The notes under the pieces: generated by a model
Databases searched by the model: none
What the model was told of the DNA's origin: nothing
The model's input: the letters and a program-made list of their open reading frames with translations, nothing else
Made by a program: the position numbers and the translations under genes
Part shown: positions 1 through 13,029 of the stretch, piece by piece
How the letters are laid out: the number at the start of each line of letters is the position of its first letter
Numbering within the stretch: the stretch's first letter is position 1
DNA from: Euphorbia lathyris
Taxonomy: Eukaryota; Streptophyta; Magnoliopsida; Malpighiales; Euphorbiaceae
NCBI RefSeq assembly: GCF_963576675.1
Contig: NC_088912.1
Location: 59,528,895 to 59,592,894 of the forward strand
DNA: 64,000 nt
Direction: 5' to 3'

Positions 1-1154
1 GCATGTGAGAAATGGAATCTCAATTAAGATAGGAGTTAGATGTTGCATGCAATTATAAGTGGAACTGGGATTGTTTTAACTAAATGGGTGAAGTGAAGTG
101 TGTATTTTGTATCTAATAACATTGTCAAGAGTTAAAGCAGCTAGAGATCCACACCATTTAGCAAGCGTTTTAGACAGACAGAAGCTGTTTACATTCTTTA
201 AATTAAATGGAATGCTTTAATGCCTGGCGGACCACTAGACAATCTAATCTGGTTGGCAAACTTGTACTAGATAGAAAATGATCATGACTGCCAATGCCAA
301 TGCCAATGCCAAGGAAAGAGAGCCCGTTGATGGTCTGAATTAGCAGACAACAGAAAACAAGTCCCACACATGAAACTCGATGAGAATTATATGGACTCTA
401 TCCAGTTGAATCTTTAAGATGATGTATATAAATAAAATTCATGAAAATTATGTTAATGCAGTCTTGTTAGTGTACATGACGTGTACTTCACCAATATTCT
501 ACTCCCTCCCTTAAAATATAAAGATTGTATATTCGCCTGGAATGTGAGCAAATATATCATGTCGATTGCCTATGGTCCCTAGTTTGATACATGCACATCG
601 AGCAACTATATGTTCCAACGAGTATCTAGAACTAGAGCTCTCGATAGTACTTCAGTCACACGAACTATTTGCAACAGTATGGATGAGATTGAGATGATCC
701 AAGCCTATCCAAAAAGATGTAGGATTAGGGTTAGAGTTTTATAAGCTAAACCAAGGCTATAAATAGATAGCCATTACAATCAATCGCACAAGAAACAAGA
801 CATAAACCTTGTACCTTCTTACTCTTGCACCACCCGCTCTCTCTATCTCTAACGTTCGCTTTAGTTTGTGGATCCACCGTTTTCACCTTCTGACTAATCT
901 CTATCGTTGTTGATTTCATCTTCCGTTGTTTATATTTCCAATGGATTTTGCTCTATTAGAAGTAAGTCTTAAACCGTATATGTATTAAGATTATTTAGGA
1001 TAATCCTTTAAGGGATTTTGATTTTTGTTTTGGTTTTTTCCATTTACTTTTAGTTTTATTTCATTATAAATTACGGGTTTTGGTTTTGGTTTTGGTTTTG
1101 GGCATTTTTAGTTTTTGTCATTTACTTGAAAACAACAATTTTAATTTTGGCCTT
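1..1154. other. AT-rich intergenic DNA
   Basis: No coding region is supported here. There is a short TGCCAA microsatellite near 292-312 and a GTTTTG repeat near 1076-1100. A TATAAATAGAT box at about 759-769, followed by a pyrimidine-rich stretch (about 812-850), resembles the promoter end of a retrotransposon LTR. No LTR edges, primer site or TSD could be found, so it is left unclassified. Confidence 0.6.
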
Positions 1155-1714
1155 TTTAGTTTTTCTTATAAACTCCGCATGTGAGGGTCACTTGGTGGTA
1201 TTTACAGTCAGTCCCAAGTCCGGACAGGAGAGGAGGGTTGCAGTAGGTTTGTGGCGGTCAGCATAAAACTTAGCCACATCTTATGACATGAATCAAAATA
1301 TGAATATCGTGGGGGCGTTCCTTACTCAGCGACGCGCTGCACTTCATAGACATGGGTGTTGTGAAAAATGTGCAAGGGTTGCTAGGTCGTCGTCCCGAAG
1401 CGGCGTGCCACCCCGGGGCCCGAGGGTAGTGTCATATATGCAAGGGCTCCCGCATGATGGACGCGTGCGGGTAAATAAGCTAGTCCACGAAAACGGTAAT
1501 GGTAGGGGTAGGGGTAGTAGGTTACGCTTTGGGCCATGGAACATAGACTTTTTGACAGGAAGATTAGTTGAAATTGTAGATGTTATGAATAGAAGGAGAA
1601 TAAATATAATGTGCCTACAAGAAACCAAGTGGGTTAGAGCCAAAGCCAGAGAGATAGCTCATTGGGGTTATAAGCTTTGGTACTCAGGAAAGGATAAAGG
1701 TAGAAATGGAGTAG

Positions 1715-3557
1715 TGATGCGTGTTTTACGTATACGTGCATGTGAAGGCAAATGCACCTTAATCGTATATTAAGTAATAAAGTGAAAGTAGAGTATCGTT
1801 CCCACGAGAATGGTGATTATAAGTACTAATCTCTTTGCTTACTATCTATTATTTAAACAATCAAAAGGTAGGAGTTTGTTGGACAACCAAGCTAAGACCT
1901 AAGCAAGAAATGGAATGAAAATTATACAAACTTGGTGAGAGATTACTTATATTGAAATAAACTAAGACTTCTAGCTTCACTTAACCTCTTTGTTTGGTAA
2001 TAACACTTAACTCTTTTAAGTTGTTTTATCCTTTTTACGATGGCGATTTTTCTTATTAACTAATAGATTCTCGAGATTGGCTCTAAACTCTCGATTAATT
2101 ACTTTCCATTGGTCCGGCTCAAGTAATTAATCTAGAGAAGCATTAAGTTTTATTAATCTAAACCTTTTTAACCTACTTTACCTTGGTTCGGCTAAAGTGA
2201 TTACTTAAGATTCAAGAAAAACCGCTAGAGTAATTAGTTCTAAATTTTCATTAATTACTTTCCATTGGTCCGACTCAAGTAATTAATCCAAAGAAGCATT
2301 AAGTTTTCTTAGTTCCAAACCTTCGATTTATTATTTTCCTTTGGTCCCGCTCAAGTAATAAATCTAAGATTTGTAATAAGATTCATGAAAAACCTTGGAA
2401 AACCAATAAGCCACACTAAATGATCATTAGATCCAACTTATGAATTTCGATTAATGAATTCAATCACGGTCAATATAAACGATTAATTAAGTAGTAATTG
2501 AGTCCATCTCCTACAAGCATTAAGAATCATAAGTTAGTTCTCAAAAAGGATAAACATAGCTTAAATAGGTTAAACGTAATTACCACATAATTAAGATTAA
2601 GATCTGCTTTTAGTCTTAGCTAAGGGGGGTTTAGCTCATAATTACATTAAAACACACCTTAGAAAGATAGATAATGAAGTTTATAGTAATAAAAGAGATT
2701 GAAGTTTAGAAGAAACCGTAATGACGATTGCCGAACGAACTTCTTCGGCAACTTAAAACTTACTTTTATTAGATAAACTTTTGCACAAACAACAGCTTGA
2801 GCACAACAACAACAATCACAACAACAATCACAACAACAAATACAAATGATCTTTGAAGACAAAAATCGACAAAATAACATTATAGGAAAAGGAATTAAGC
2901 CTAAGCTTGGTGTGTCCTCAAATGGCTCACAATGTCTCCTTTTATAGTAAAATGGTACACATAATTCCAAAGACCAAGTCTCCTTATGGCTCCCACTCCC
3001 TAATCTTCTTAATTCATCCTTTAAAGAGGGTGGTGGAAATCTTTGACAATTTAGGAGTTGAAATGTGTAAAGGTGGGAAATGAATCATAGGTTTAAACAT
3101 GTTCATCAACTTGGGATAATTTTCTGGCCCTGTTACACTTCGAATTTGGAGATGATTATTATTAGTCATTTGTACATTTTTCTCTTATCTTTCCAACGCA
3201 TTTTGAATCTCAACCCGAGTCCGTATGAGAGAGATAAGATGAAAATACAAAAATGTGTCAAATTTGTCCTAGTGTAAACAATTGGACTTTTATCTTACAT
3301 CACCCATTCGCGACGAGGTGCATGATGGATGTCACTAAAACTCTTTTTTTCTGGTCCCTTTTACTCCCGAGTTGTCGCCTTAAGCCCCGATTTGGTTATT
3401 TATGTCGAAAACCTTGCGAAAGTGCCTAAAAAACACACAAAGTGGCTTAGATACATAAAATGAAGAAAATATACAAAAACCATTATTAAAATTTATTAAA
3501 ATGGTACAAAATAACTAATAATTAAATATTAAAATGCTATAAATTACGACGATAACA
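1715..3557. repeat. Solo LTR (about 1.84 kb) nested in the LINE
   Basis: It begins TGATGCGTG and ends CGATAACA, so it has TG...CA termini, and it is flanked by the 5-bp TSD AGTAG (1710-1714 and 3558-3562). It contains no coding sequence and no second LTR, so it is a solo LTR left by LTR-LTR recombination. A segment near 1792-1815 (GTATCGTTCCCACGAG) resembles the 'TATCGAATCCACRGG' block seen in the Athila LTRs here, which suggests a Ty3/gypsy-type origin. A CAACAACAA-rich tract lies at about 2800-2842. The lineage is not certain. Confidence 0.88.
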
Positions 3558-4954
3558 AGTAGGTATTCTTATTGAATGGGAGTATATTAATGATGTAGTA
3601 GCAGTGTCTACAAAGAGCGATGGAATTATGAGTGTTAAGCTTGTGATAGGGGATGAGGTTGTGAATGTCATAAGTGCATATGTGCCACAAATAGGATTAG
3701 ATGTCTCTATAAGACAAGTTTTTTGGGAGGACTTGGAGGAAGTGGTGCAACATGTTCCTAGTGTTGGGGTTTTATGTCCTATAGACAATTGTTTTAGGAT
3801 ATAAATATTTTAAATGAATTATTCTTCTATATCATTTGTTGTAATAACATATAGTTTGTTTTTAACTATATAAAGACATTCATCTTTTAAGAACTAATTA
3901 AGTCAAATAAAAAAAATTCTGAAGTTTATTTAAAGTGATTATAAAGTGTTCATACAATCATGAAGTGCGACCAAACCTTATAATAAACTAATAAACTTAA
4001 AACCACCCCAAGTCAAGTAATATGTTTATATAGAGATTAACATAACACTGTTGAGACTTGCATGTAATAGTGCACTACGCCAAATAGCCTCTCAGACGAT
4101 GGTTAAAAACCATCGTCCCGCGAGATATAAAACTGTCACGGGGCTCGCTGCCATCTGTTGCACTTTTAGACGATGGTTATGTTCTGTCATGTGAAGGCAC
4201 GATACATGGCATTAGCCTATTTGCGTACTGTCATCTTACTCTTGTTACGATGCAGCTTATTTATTACTACTGTCACCTTTAATGTCATCACATGACATAC
4301 TAATAATTAAAACCGTCAAATTGATGTGTGGGAAATTGGCATATTGAATTTGCGATGACAGTTCGTATAATAATTTCTGTCGTTCTAGCTTGTTTTAGAT
4401 GACATATGTCTTAATCAATCATGCCAATGGATTTATTTTTAGATGACAGATTCATTTATTTTAATGTCTTTTTTTATTGTTGTTTAGATGACATTTTTTA
4501 AAAATAAAATGTCACTTTTTGCCTTCTTCGTATGAATTTCTGATTTTTACCAGAATAATGAAACATACTCAAATGAACATGAAATTCTGTATATCAATGG
4601 TTTTAATTTTATTGGAGACTAATGCTCATCATCTGTTTACATTTGTACACATAAATTTATGAATTAAAACTATAAAAAAAATAACCAATACATATCCAAA
4701 TTCTGAAACAAATCGATCATGATATATCTCCATATCTTGGAGTCATTATTAGGCCTATAATCCCAAAGTCTTGATATCTGCAAAAGCTAAAGCATGTCAT
4801 TAATACACTAGCATCATTACACAAAACCCTAAACGCACTAAGGACTCTTCCCCTTTCACGACCTTTCACTTAGCCACTATCATATCAGTATAAACAATAA
4901 GCATTTCAATCGTTCAGTATCCATACATTCAACCCAGAAAACTTACATTGTATA

Positions 4955-5680
4955 ATGGCTCCCCTTGCAAGTGTTCAGGAACAGGTAATTTCTGACATGG
5001 AGAAATTGTACATGGAGAACCCAGGGTGGCTTCTGGCCATCGATGGTATGTCAATCCATATTTTCTTCTTTAACTCTTCCCGATTTCTTCTTTCTACTTG
5101 TAATGATTCTTCTTATCTTGGATGATAACAGGTCCTCTGGATGATAACTTCTTAAAATGGGCGGTCAGAATAAAAGGCCCCCAATACACCCCATATGAAA
5201 GGGGTGTATTTGAAATCAGAATCAGCTAGCCTTTGGAGTTCCCAAACAGACTTCCAACAGTAATATTAACTTATCTCATTAAGATATATGAACCTACATG
5301 ACATTGTATACACATACACTAATCAATGTCTCCTCTTATTCTCAGTTTCGCTTCTGGAATAAGATCTATCATCTTAACATGGCTCCTCAAGGGATGATTT
5401 ATCTTCTCTGTCTCCTTACTCCCCCTCCCTATCCCACTGCCACAGTATAGATATGCCACCATTTATCTAGTTTATTTGATAAACACTTAATCATGTTTGT
5501 GATCTAATTATTCTATGCATTTTGTAGCTGCTATGGCACATATATGATTTACTAGTACAGCCCCACATTGAGGCGCCATTTCCTGGACTAGAAGAAGTTG
5601 CTGAGCAATACCTCAGCAATAGGGCAGATTATGAGGGGCTCGCCTAGAGATGGACTGAGGAGTATGCGATGTGGATATGA
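4955..5680 (+). pseudogene. Captured ubiquitin-conjugating enzyme (E2) fragment in CACTA
   Basis: Four exon-like blocks joined by GT-AG introns can be read: 4955-5045, 5132-5259, 5346-5444 and 5528-5680. Together they follow the E2 fold: an N-terminal helix, a NFLKW...IKGP...TPYE.GVFEIRI strand block, FRFWNKIYHLN (the HPN-type motif), then the C-terminal helices with EEVAEQYLSNR and RWTEEYA. True E2 enzymes carry ubiquitin on a cysteine in a G-x-I-C-L motif; here it reads G-M-I-Y-L, so the catalytic Cys is replaced by Tyr. In-frame stops occur at 5227-5229 and 5645-5647. Host introns being kept indicates capture at the DNA level by the transposon. It is not a working enzyme. Confidence 0.8.
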
Positions 5681-5872
5681 GCTCCAAATGTGGTTCTCCT
5701 TCAAATTCCAACCGAAAGGCAACACTCATCCCCCCCCCATTTTTTTGTAATATAACGTAGAGCTTGCTATTCAGTTCGTATGTATATGTATATTCAAGTC
5801 ATATCAAAAGACATCTTATCGTTTGCAAGACATATCAGAACATGCAAGTAGCCTAAATTGACCATTTTTACA

Positions 5873-7960
5873 ATGTTCCTTCCACTTGGATTGTACTCGT
5901 TGAACAATGCAATTGGTAATGAGGTTTATGATGCTGTCACCACAAGGGACTCTTTTTGTGCTGAATGCATCATAAACCTATCACCATGCCAATCTCAATG
6001 AACATTTTCATGCATGCACATAATCAGTTCTAGCTTTCTATACAAAACATCAAACATAAACATGCTTCATACGCATACATATACACATACTCAATCATTT
6101 CATAGCAATATAACTCACATTCATACCGATCACTTCATGCATGGTTAAGGTATTCAACCAATCATTTAATAGCAATGCACATACATAACCCTTTACAATA
6201 TACTTGCCACTTGGATTGTACTAGTTGAAAAGTGAGCACAATAATGAAGTTTGCGATGTTGTAACCACAAGCTCATAACTTATGCTGATAACATCGAAAA
6301 CCCATCACCATTCTTAATGGTTTCAATCAGATAACAAGCCAAGTGAAAGATATATCGTAAACCTATCTCAACATCACCCACAACAACATCATACATGTAA
6401 CTAATCAGCTACATGCCCAATGAATATTCATACACATACTCAATCAGTTCTAGCTTCCTAAACAGAACATAAAACATAAACATGCTTCATACACATACAC
6501 ATACTCAATCAGTTCTAGCAGTATAGCTCGTAGGTATAAGAGTATTCCTATATCACAATAAACATTCATAGCTTTAGAATATGCCTAATCAGCTACATGC
6601 CCAATGAACATTCATAGCAATGCACATACATAACCCTTTACAATATACTTGCAACTTAGATTGTACTCGTTGAAAAGTGAGCATGATGATGAAGTTTGCG
6701 ATGATGTAACCACAAGTTTCATAACTTATGCTGATAGCATCGAAAATGCATCACCATTCTGAATGGTTTCAATCAAATAACAAGTCAAGTGGAAGATATA
6801 TTGTAAACCTATCTCAGTAGTATAACTCATGTTTAAATAAAAAGGAATCAGATGAGTTCACAACATTTTTTAGCATCATGCACTATCTTGCCTTAGGTTA
6901 AAAAAAAGACAAAAGACCTATATCACAATAAACATTCATAGCTTTAGACTATGCCTAATCAGCTACATGTCCAATGAACATTCATACACATACTTAATCA
7001 GTTCTAGCTTCCTAAACAGAACATCAAACATAAACATGCTTCATACACATATACATACACATACTCAGTCAGTTCTAGCAGTATAACTCATAAGTATAAG
7101 AGTATGGCCAATCACAATGAACATTCAAAGCTTAAGAGTATGCCTAATCAGCCACATGCTCAATGGACATTCATACACAAACTCAATGAGTTCTAGCTTC
7201 CTAAACAGTTCTATCTAACCAATCAGTTCATACCAATCATTTCATAGAATATAACTCGCATTCATACCAATCACTTCATCCATGGTTAAGGTATTCAACC
7301 AATCAGTTAATAGCAATGCACATACATAACCCTTAACAATATACTTGTCACTTGGATTGTACTCATTGAAAAGTGAGCACGGTGATGAAGTTTGCGATGT
7401 TGTAACCACAAGTTCATAACTTATGCTGTTAGCATAAAAACCCATCACCATTCTGAATGGTTTCAATCAGATAACAAGCCAAGTGGAAGATATATAGTAA
7501 ACCTATTTCAGCATCACCCACAACAACATCATACATGTAACCAATCAGTTCAAACCAACATAACAATATATATACTCAATGAGTTCTAGCTTCCTAAACA
7601 GAACATCAAACATAAACATGCTTCATACACATACACATACTCAATCAGTTCTAGAAGTATAACTCATGGGTTTAAGAGTGTGGCCAAGCACAATGGACAT
7701 TCATGCACATACTCAATCAGTTCTAGCTTCCTAAACAGAACATCAAGTATAAACAAGCCAACATGCTTCATACACATACACATACTCAATCAGATAACAA
7801 GCCAAGTGGAAGATATATTGTAAACCTATCTCAGCAGCATCACCCACAACAACATCATACATGCAACCAATCAGTTCAAACCAACATAACAATAATATAT
7901 ACTCAATAAGTTAAAGAAATCTTCCCATATGCTAAAGGCATGAACTGATTGACAATCTCT
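5873..7960. repeat. Block of diverged internal repeats in the CACTA element
   Basis: Two segments recur several times. One includes CTTGGATTGTACTCGTTGA and a following TTTGCGATG.TGTAACCACAAG part, with copies near 5884, 6209, 6653 and 7350. The other is built around AACATGCTTCATACACATAC, with copies near 6060, 6481, 7036, 7616 and 7763. They alternate with CAATCAGTTCTAGC spacers. The copies are diverged and vary in length, so they look like successive local duplications. No convincing protein is encoded on either strand. Confidence 0.7.
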
Positions 7961-9755
7961 TCAGTCAGTCTTCCCATATACTTAAGCATTCTTACTATCC
8001 CTGCAAATATTATGTTCAAATAAAAAGGAATCGGATGAGTTCATAACATTTTCAACATCAGGCACTATATTGCCCCAGGTTAAAAAAGATAAAGACCCAA
8101 GCTTTTCAGCAATGTAACAATGAATACAATAAAATCAGTGTATCTAAGCGAGAGATCTAACCCTTTCAACAATATGTCTGAAAATCAATAGATCCTTATT
8201 CCAGCTGCTGAAATCCACATACACAAGAGTAAATCAGATGAGGAAAAGATAAAGTAAGAAACAATGAAACTCTAATACATCCAAGAACGAAGAAAATATG
8301 GCTTACCAGTACCGTGTTTCGATATCACTCCTAGTGATTGCATATAGAAAGCAACCATGGAGATAGAGAGGGATGAGAGGGATGAAGATTGCGTAACCTA
8401 AAATAGGGTTTGGGATGAGAGAGAGGGGTTTATATATGAGATGAGAAATTTCAGTCAAACGATCGAGCGCCTAAATTTGGTATATCGTCGTGTAAGTGAA
8501 ATTTCATTTGCCGCTTTTTTTTGTTTTCCGCATACAATGACAGTCATTTATTACAGGTGTCATCTGATGAGCAAATAAATTTTAATGAAAATGCCCGTTT
8601 TCTTTGGATGATAGGGTTGTGTCATCGGAATGCCACATGTGAATCGAGCGCCTTTTCATTTTAGCTTTTAGATGACAAAATTTTAATATACTGTCACGAA
8701 AATTAATCAGACGACGCGAAAAAAATGTCTATCGTGTATCTTGTCTCATGTGAAAGGGAAAATGGCATAATGGTGTCTTCTATTATGAACAAAGTGCTGA
8801 TCTCACAAGCTTGAGATATGGAGATATCTGGACAGTTACATAGATCTGGTGAAGGAGTTCATTAGGATTAGGGACCCGACTTGAGATAACAGGATGGATG
8901 GATTATCCTATGTCACATGTCCATCACATTGGTAGTAGTAGGTATAAGTAATCCTCAGACTCAAATGAATATTAATTAGTGATTCTGGATTATGGAGTGT
9001 GATACTTTGACTCTATTCAAACACGATCCATAACAGGAAGGATCATGGGGTGTGTGCGAGCAGGCATTGGGTATCACACAAAGTAATTACGGAATAGTTA
9101 ATATTGGATTGAGAATTTATCACTCCTGATAAATGGAAGATGTTCCATAATCACTTATGGAGACTTGACTCTAAATCCTTGCAAGGTGGTATATTAAGAG
9201 TCGAAATGGAGATTGCACTTAATCTATCTATTCAGAGTCAACTCTACCTGAACAAGTAAAATGAACGTCTCGTTATATGTGACTTGACACTATCCATAGT
9301 CACAAGATTCGTTCAAGGATATAGCTGGTGAAGGATCGAATTATACTAGACCTAATATGGAAAGGTCAATGACAGAATCAACCTGTCTTCTTATGGCTCT
9401 GGGGGAATGTTTACGGTTCTGCTATTCACAGTCCGCACACTCATTCTGATATATAATAGGTTGAATGTAATTTTGGAAATTAATTTAATAAATGTATACT
9501 GCTAGTAGCAATAAGAACCTAATGGGTCACACATAAGACTTGGAACCAAAAGAGGGCAAGATAGTAATTATAGAATGGAGAGATAAAAATGGATTAATAA
9601 GGGGGCCGAAATTTATATATATGTATATATATATTAATTTAGTTAATTTATTTAGATAATTATAATTGGATTATAATTAGGTTAAATTAATTGTAGGATA
9701 AATAAGTTAGGAGATTTAATTTGATTACATCTCTAATTGAGAATATATTATCCTA

Positions 9756-9759
<4 letters not shown>

Positions 9760-9811
<52 letters not shown>
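9760..9811. repeat. (TA)n microsatellite
   Basis: About 26 uninterrupted TA units inside the second solo LTR. Confidence 0.98.
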
Positions 9812-9814
<3 letters not shown>

Positions 9815-12800
9815 GTATAATTAATTTATTTGGATAATTATAATTAGATCATAATTATAGTTAAATTAATTATAGGGTAAATTTAGTTAGATGCTTTAAT
9901 TTAATTATATCCCTAATTATTATCCTATCACAAATAAATAATATAAATATTATTTGTATTATATTTAGATATAATTATAGATAATATTAATATTATCTAA
10001 ATAGAGTGCTATTTGGAATAGGACTCTAATTAAGTGTTTTAATTCAATCTAACTACGGATTGGAATTAAGAGACTATAACTACCCCTTTATGCCTAAGAA
10101 TTTTGGCTAACACTAATTAACTAGTGTGGAATTCGGCCAACATAAGAAAAAGAGGAAGAAAAGTTCATCCTGTCTCCATTCGATTAATTCCTATCTTCGT
10201 TTTCTCTATCCTTGATCTCATGTTGATTTATTAGAGGCAACCTTCTTTGATTGCTATTCATCGGTTGTATTCTAATAGTTTACTTGTTTGTTTTTGTTTG
10301 TGCCCATGAAACTGGGGATCAAGAGTTGTGGGCACTTCGTTTGCAACTGTAGATAGATCATCAATAAAGATATTTCGTTATATCCCTTTTTATATGAAAT
10401 AACGTTTAACGGATCTTGGGTTAAGGGAAATAGGTAAAAAATTTATATTTCTGTTGTGCCTGGTGTTTGCTTATTTTCCTCCACCTAGGGATGAGAAGAT
10501 GGTACTGGGTGGTGATCTTAATGGACACGTGGGTTCTATGCGAGATGGGTTTGAGAGTGTTCATGGAGGTTTTGGTTTTGGAGATAGAAATGAAGCAGGA
10601 AATGATACTCTGGAATTCGCATCAGCCTATGACTTGAGTATCATGAACACATGGTTTACGAAAAGAACCTCCCACTTAGTGACTTATCGGAGTGGCGGTA
10701 ATGCGAGCCAAATTGACTTCCTCCTAGTAAGGAGTGCTTGGAGAAAGAGTTATATTGATTGTAAGGTGATCCCTGGTGAGAGTACGACATCCCAACATAG
10801 AGTAGTGGTGCTTGATTTTTGAAGTAGGAGATGTATAAGAAAACGAACACCACAAGTGGAGACTAAGATTAAGTGGTGGAAACTGCAAGGGGAGAACCAA
10901 CAAAAATTTATGGGTGAGATGGCCACAAAAGATATTTGGACTTGTAATATGGACTTAGATATAGATTCGATATGGACTAAGATAGAGTATAATATAAAGG
11001 AAGTAGCGAAGGAAGTTCTAGGGGAATCTAAAGGTAGCATGCCGCCGGGTAAGGACACATCTTGGTGGACAGAAGAAGTAAGACAAGCAATAAAGAGTAA
11101 GCGAGAATCCTATAAAATATTGGGGAAATGCAGGAGTGATGAGAACTACGAAAAGTACAAAGAGGCTAAAAGGGAAGCAAAGAAGGTCATACGAGATGCT
11201 AGAGCAAAGGTAAATCGGGATCTGTATACAAGATTGGATACGAAGGAATGGGAAAGAGACATATATAGAATTTCTCAGATGAGAGATAGGAAGACGCGAG
11301 ATCTCGGAAAATTTAAATGTGTGAAGGATGTGGACCAAAAAGTCCTAGTTGGAGATAAGGATATCAAGAAACGATGGAGGTCCTATTTTGATGACTTATT
11401 TAATGGAGATCGCGGACAAGATGTTGGAGATATAAGTATCCCTCACGATATGATAAATCGTGACTGCATACGGAGAATTCAAAAGGGTGAAGTCAAAATG
11501 ACATTAAATAAGATGAGATTGAAGAAAGCAGTAAGACCTGATGGCATCCCTATTGAGATTTGGAGATGTTTGGGAGAGAGAGGAATCGAATGGTTAACGA
11601 CGTTCTTCAACAAAATTTGGAGAAACAATAAGATGCCATCAGAATGGAGGAAAAGTATCTTAATCCATGTGTATAAGAACAAAGGCGATGTCCAAGATTG
11701 TGCCAACTATCAAGGAATCAAATTAATGAGTCACACTATGAAACTTTGGGAGTGAGTGACCGAATAAATACTAAGGAGGACGGTGAAGATCTCGGAAAAC
11801 CAGTTTGGCTTTATACCGGGAAGATCAACTATGGAAGCCATCCATATAATGCGACAATTAATAGAGCACTATCGAAATAAGAAGAAAGACTTGCATATGG
11901 TTTTCATTGACTTGGAGAATGCATATGATAAGGTACCAATGGAAGTACTTTGGTGGGTGTTAATAAGGAAAGGCATTTCGCGGAAATATATTGACATCAT
12001 AAAGAACATGTATGAGGGAGTGTGCACGAGTGTACGTACTAATGTTGGGAAGACTGAAGAGTTCCCTATTACGATTAGAGTGCATCAGTGTTCCACACTT
12101 AGCCCATTTCTTTTTGCCATCGTTATGGATGAACTAACGAGTTCACTTCAAGATGGTATACCATGGTGAATGTTGTTTGCAGATGATATTGTGTTGGCTG
12201 ATGAGACGAAAGAAGGCGTGGAGAGGAAGTTGGAACTATGGAGACAAACTTTGGAATCTAGAGGCTTTAAGTTGAGCCGAAGTAAGACAAAATATTTGGA
12301 CTGTAAGTTTAGCGGCGATAGGAGTAGGGAGGTGGGGACAATCACCCTGGATGGGAGAGTTGTCCAGGCCTCGAATTGCTTCCGGTATTTAGGGTCTATT
12401 ATCCAAATGGATGGAGAAGTAGATGAAGATGTTGCTTATAGGATTAAATCTGGTTGGACGAAGTGGAAGAATGCTACGAGTTTCCTTTGTGAACCCAGCA
12501 TGCCTAATAGATTGAAGGAAAAATTCTACCGCATGGCAATTAGACCAGCATTGTTATATAGTACGGAGTGTTGGAAGTGAAACACTGTCATAATCATAAG
12601 ATGTCGGTGGCGGAGATGCGTATGTTGAGATGGATGTGTGGTCATACGAGAAAGGATCGGGTGAGTAATGAAATAATTAGGACAATTACATCTATTGAGA
12701 ATAAAATGACGGAAAACCGACTAAGGTGGTTTGACCATGTAAGACGAAAAGCGTTTGATGCGCCGGTTAGGAGGACTGAAGGGTGGCAAATGGATGTAAT

Positions 12801-13029
12801 GGTGAGGGGTAGGGGAACACCTTAGCAAACTTGGAAGAGGGTGATCGAGAGCGATATGAGTTTATTGGAAATTGAGGAAAATATGGTAGTGGATAGGAGG
12901 GAGTGGAGAGAGAGAATTTATGTCGCGGACACGACTTGATTTCACGATTTTATATAATGATTCATGTTAGCCGACGCCGAATCATTTCGGGACTAAGGCT
13001 TTGTTGTGGTTGTTTAGTTTTTCTTATAA

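Larger units (their letters stand above)
4073..8772. mobile_element. Non-autonomous CACTA (En/Spm) transposon
   Basis: The left end is CACTACGCCAAAT, the classic CACTA terminus. The right end, AATGGCATAATG, is its inverted copy with G-to-A changes. Both sides carry the 3-bp TSD GTG (4070-4072 and 8773-8775), the size expected for CACTA elements. Both subterminal regions (about 4090-4510 and 8530-8760) are dense in GATGACA/TGTCATC motifs in both orientations, as expected for subterminal transposase-binding repeats. A 10-bp-arm hairpin lies at 4095-4117. No transposase is recognisable, so the element would need one from elsewhere. It carries a captured E2-like gene fragment and a block of internal repeats. 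Confidence 0.9.
3762..10483. repeat. Solo LTR (about 2.0 kb net) split by a CACTA transposon
   Basis: The LTR starts TGTTGGGGTTTTATG and ends TTTTCCTCCA. It is flanked by the 5-bp TSD CCTAG (3757-3761 and 10484-10488). Removing it with one TSD restores the LINE frame exactly across the endonuclease. Without the CACTA insertion and its duplicated GTG the LTR is about 2.02 kb. No internal coding region or second LTR is present, so this is a solo LTR. It includes a (TA)n tract at 9760-9811. Family not determined; the start is of the kind common in plant Copia LTRs. Confidence 0.85.
1288..12911 (+). pseudogene. LINE endonuclease-reverse transcriptase ORF, broken
   Basis: In intact relatives this protein nicks target DNA and reverse-transcribes the LINE RNA there. 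The AP-endonuclease domain is in three pieces: 1288-1714 (WNI and QETKW motifs), 3558-3761 (NVISAYVPQ motif) and 10484-10822 (GGDLNGHVG motif, then a QIDFLL segment). The reverse transcriptase covers about 10856-12580, with the catalytic motif FADD just after 12170 and an upstream GRSTMEAI block. Lesions besides the two solo LTRs are in-frame stops near 10820, 11753-11763 and 12167, a frame change near 12575, and a stop near 12823. The 3' part (12568-12911) keeps the conserved C-terminal RWFDHVRR region. It cannot encode a working enzyme. Confidence 0.93.
1172..13012 (+). mobile_element. RTE-type LINE retrotransposon, split by two solo LTRs
   Basis: The element has an endonuclease then a reverse transcriptase in one reading frame and ends at a short TTG-rich tail after GGACTAAGGCTTTGTTG, typical of plant RTE-clade LINEs. 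It is flanked by an identical 17-bp TSD, TTTAGTTTTTCTTATAA, at 1155-1171 and 13013-13029. Removing the two nested insertions leaves about 3.27 kb, a normal full length for RTE elements, so this was a full-length insertion. The insertions at 1715-3557 and 3762-10483 are each bounded by their own 5-bp TSD. Deleting each insertion with one TSD copy restores the LINE reading frame at that point. Confidence 0.95.

Noticed and set aside
7242..7589. Small ORFs on both strands in the CACTA repeat block
   Set aside because: They overlap each other, lie in diverged repeats and resemble no family I recognise.
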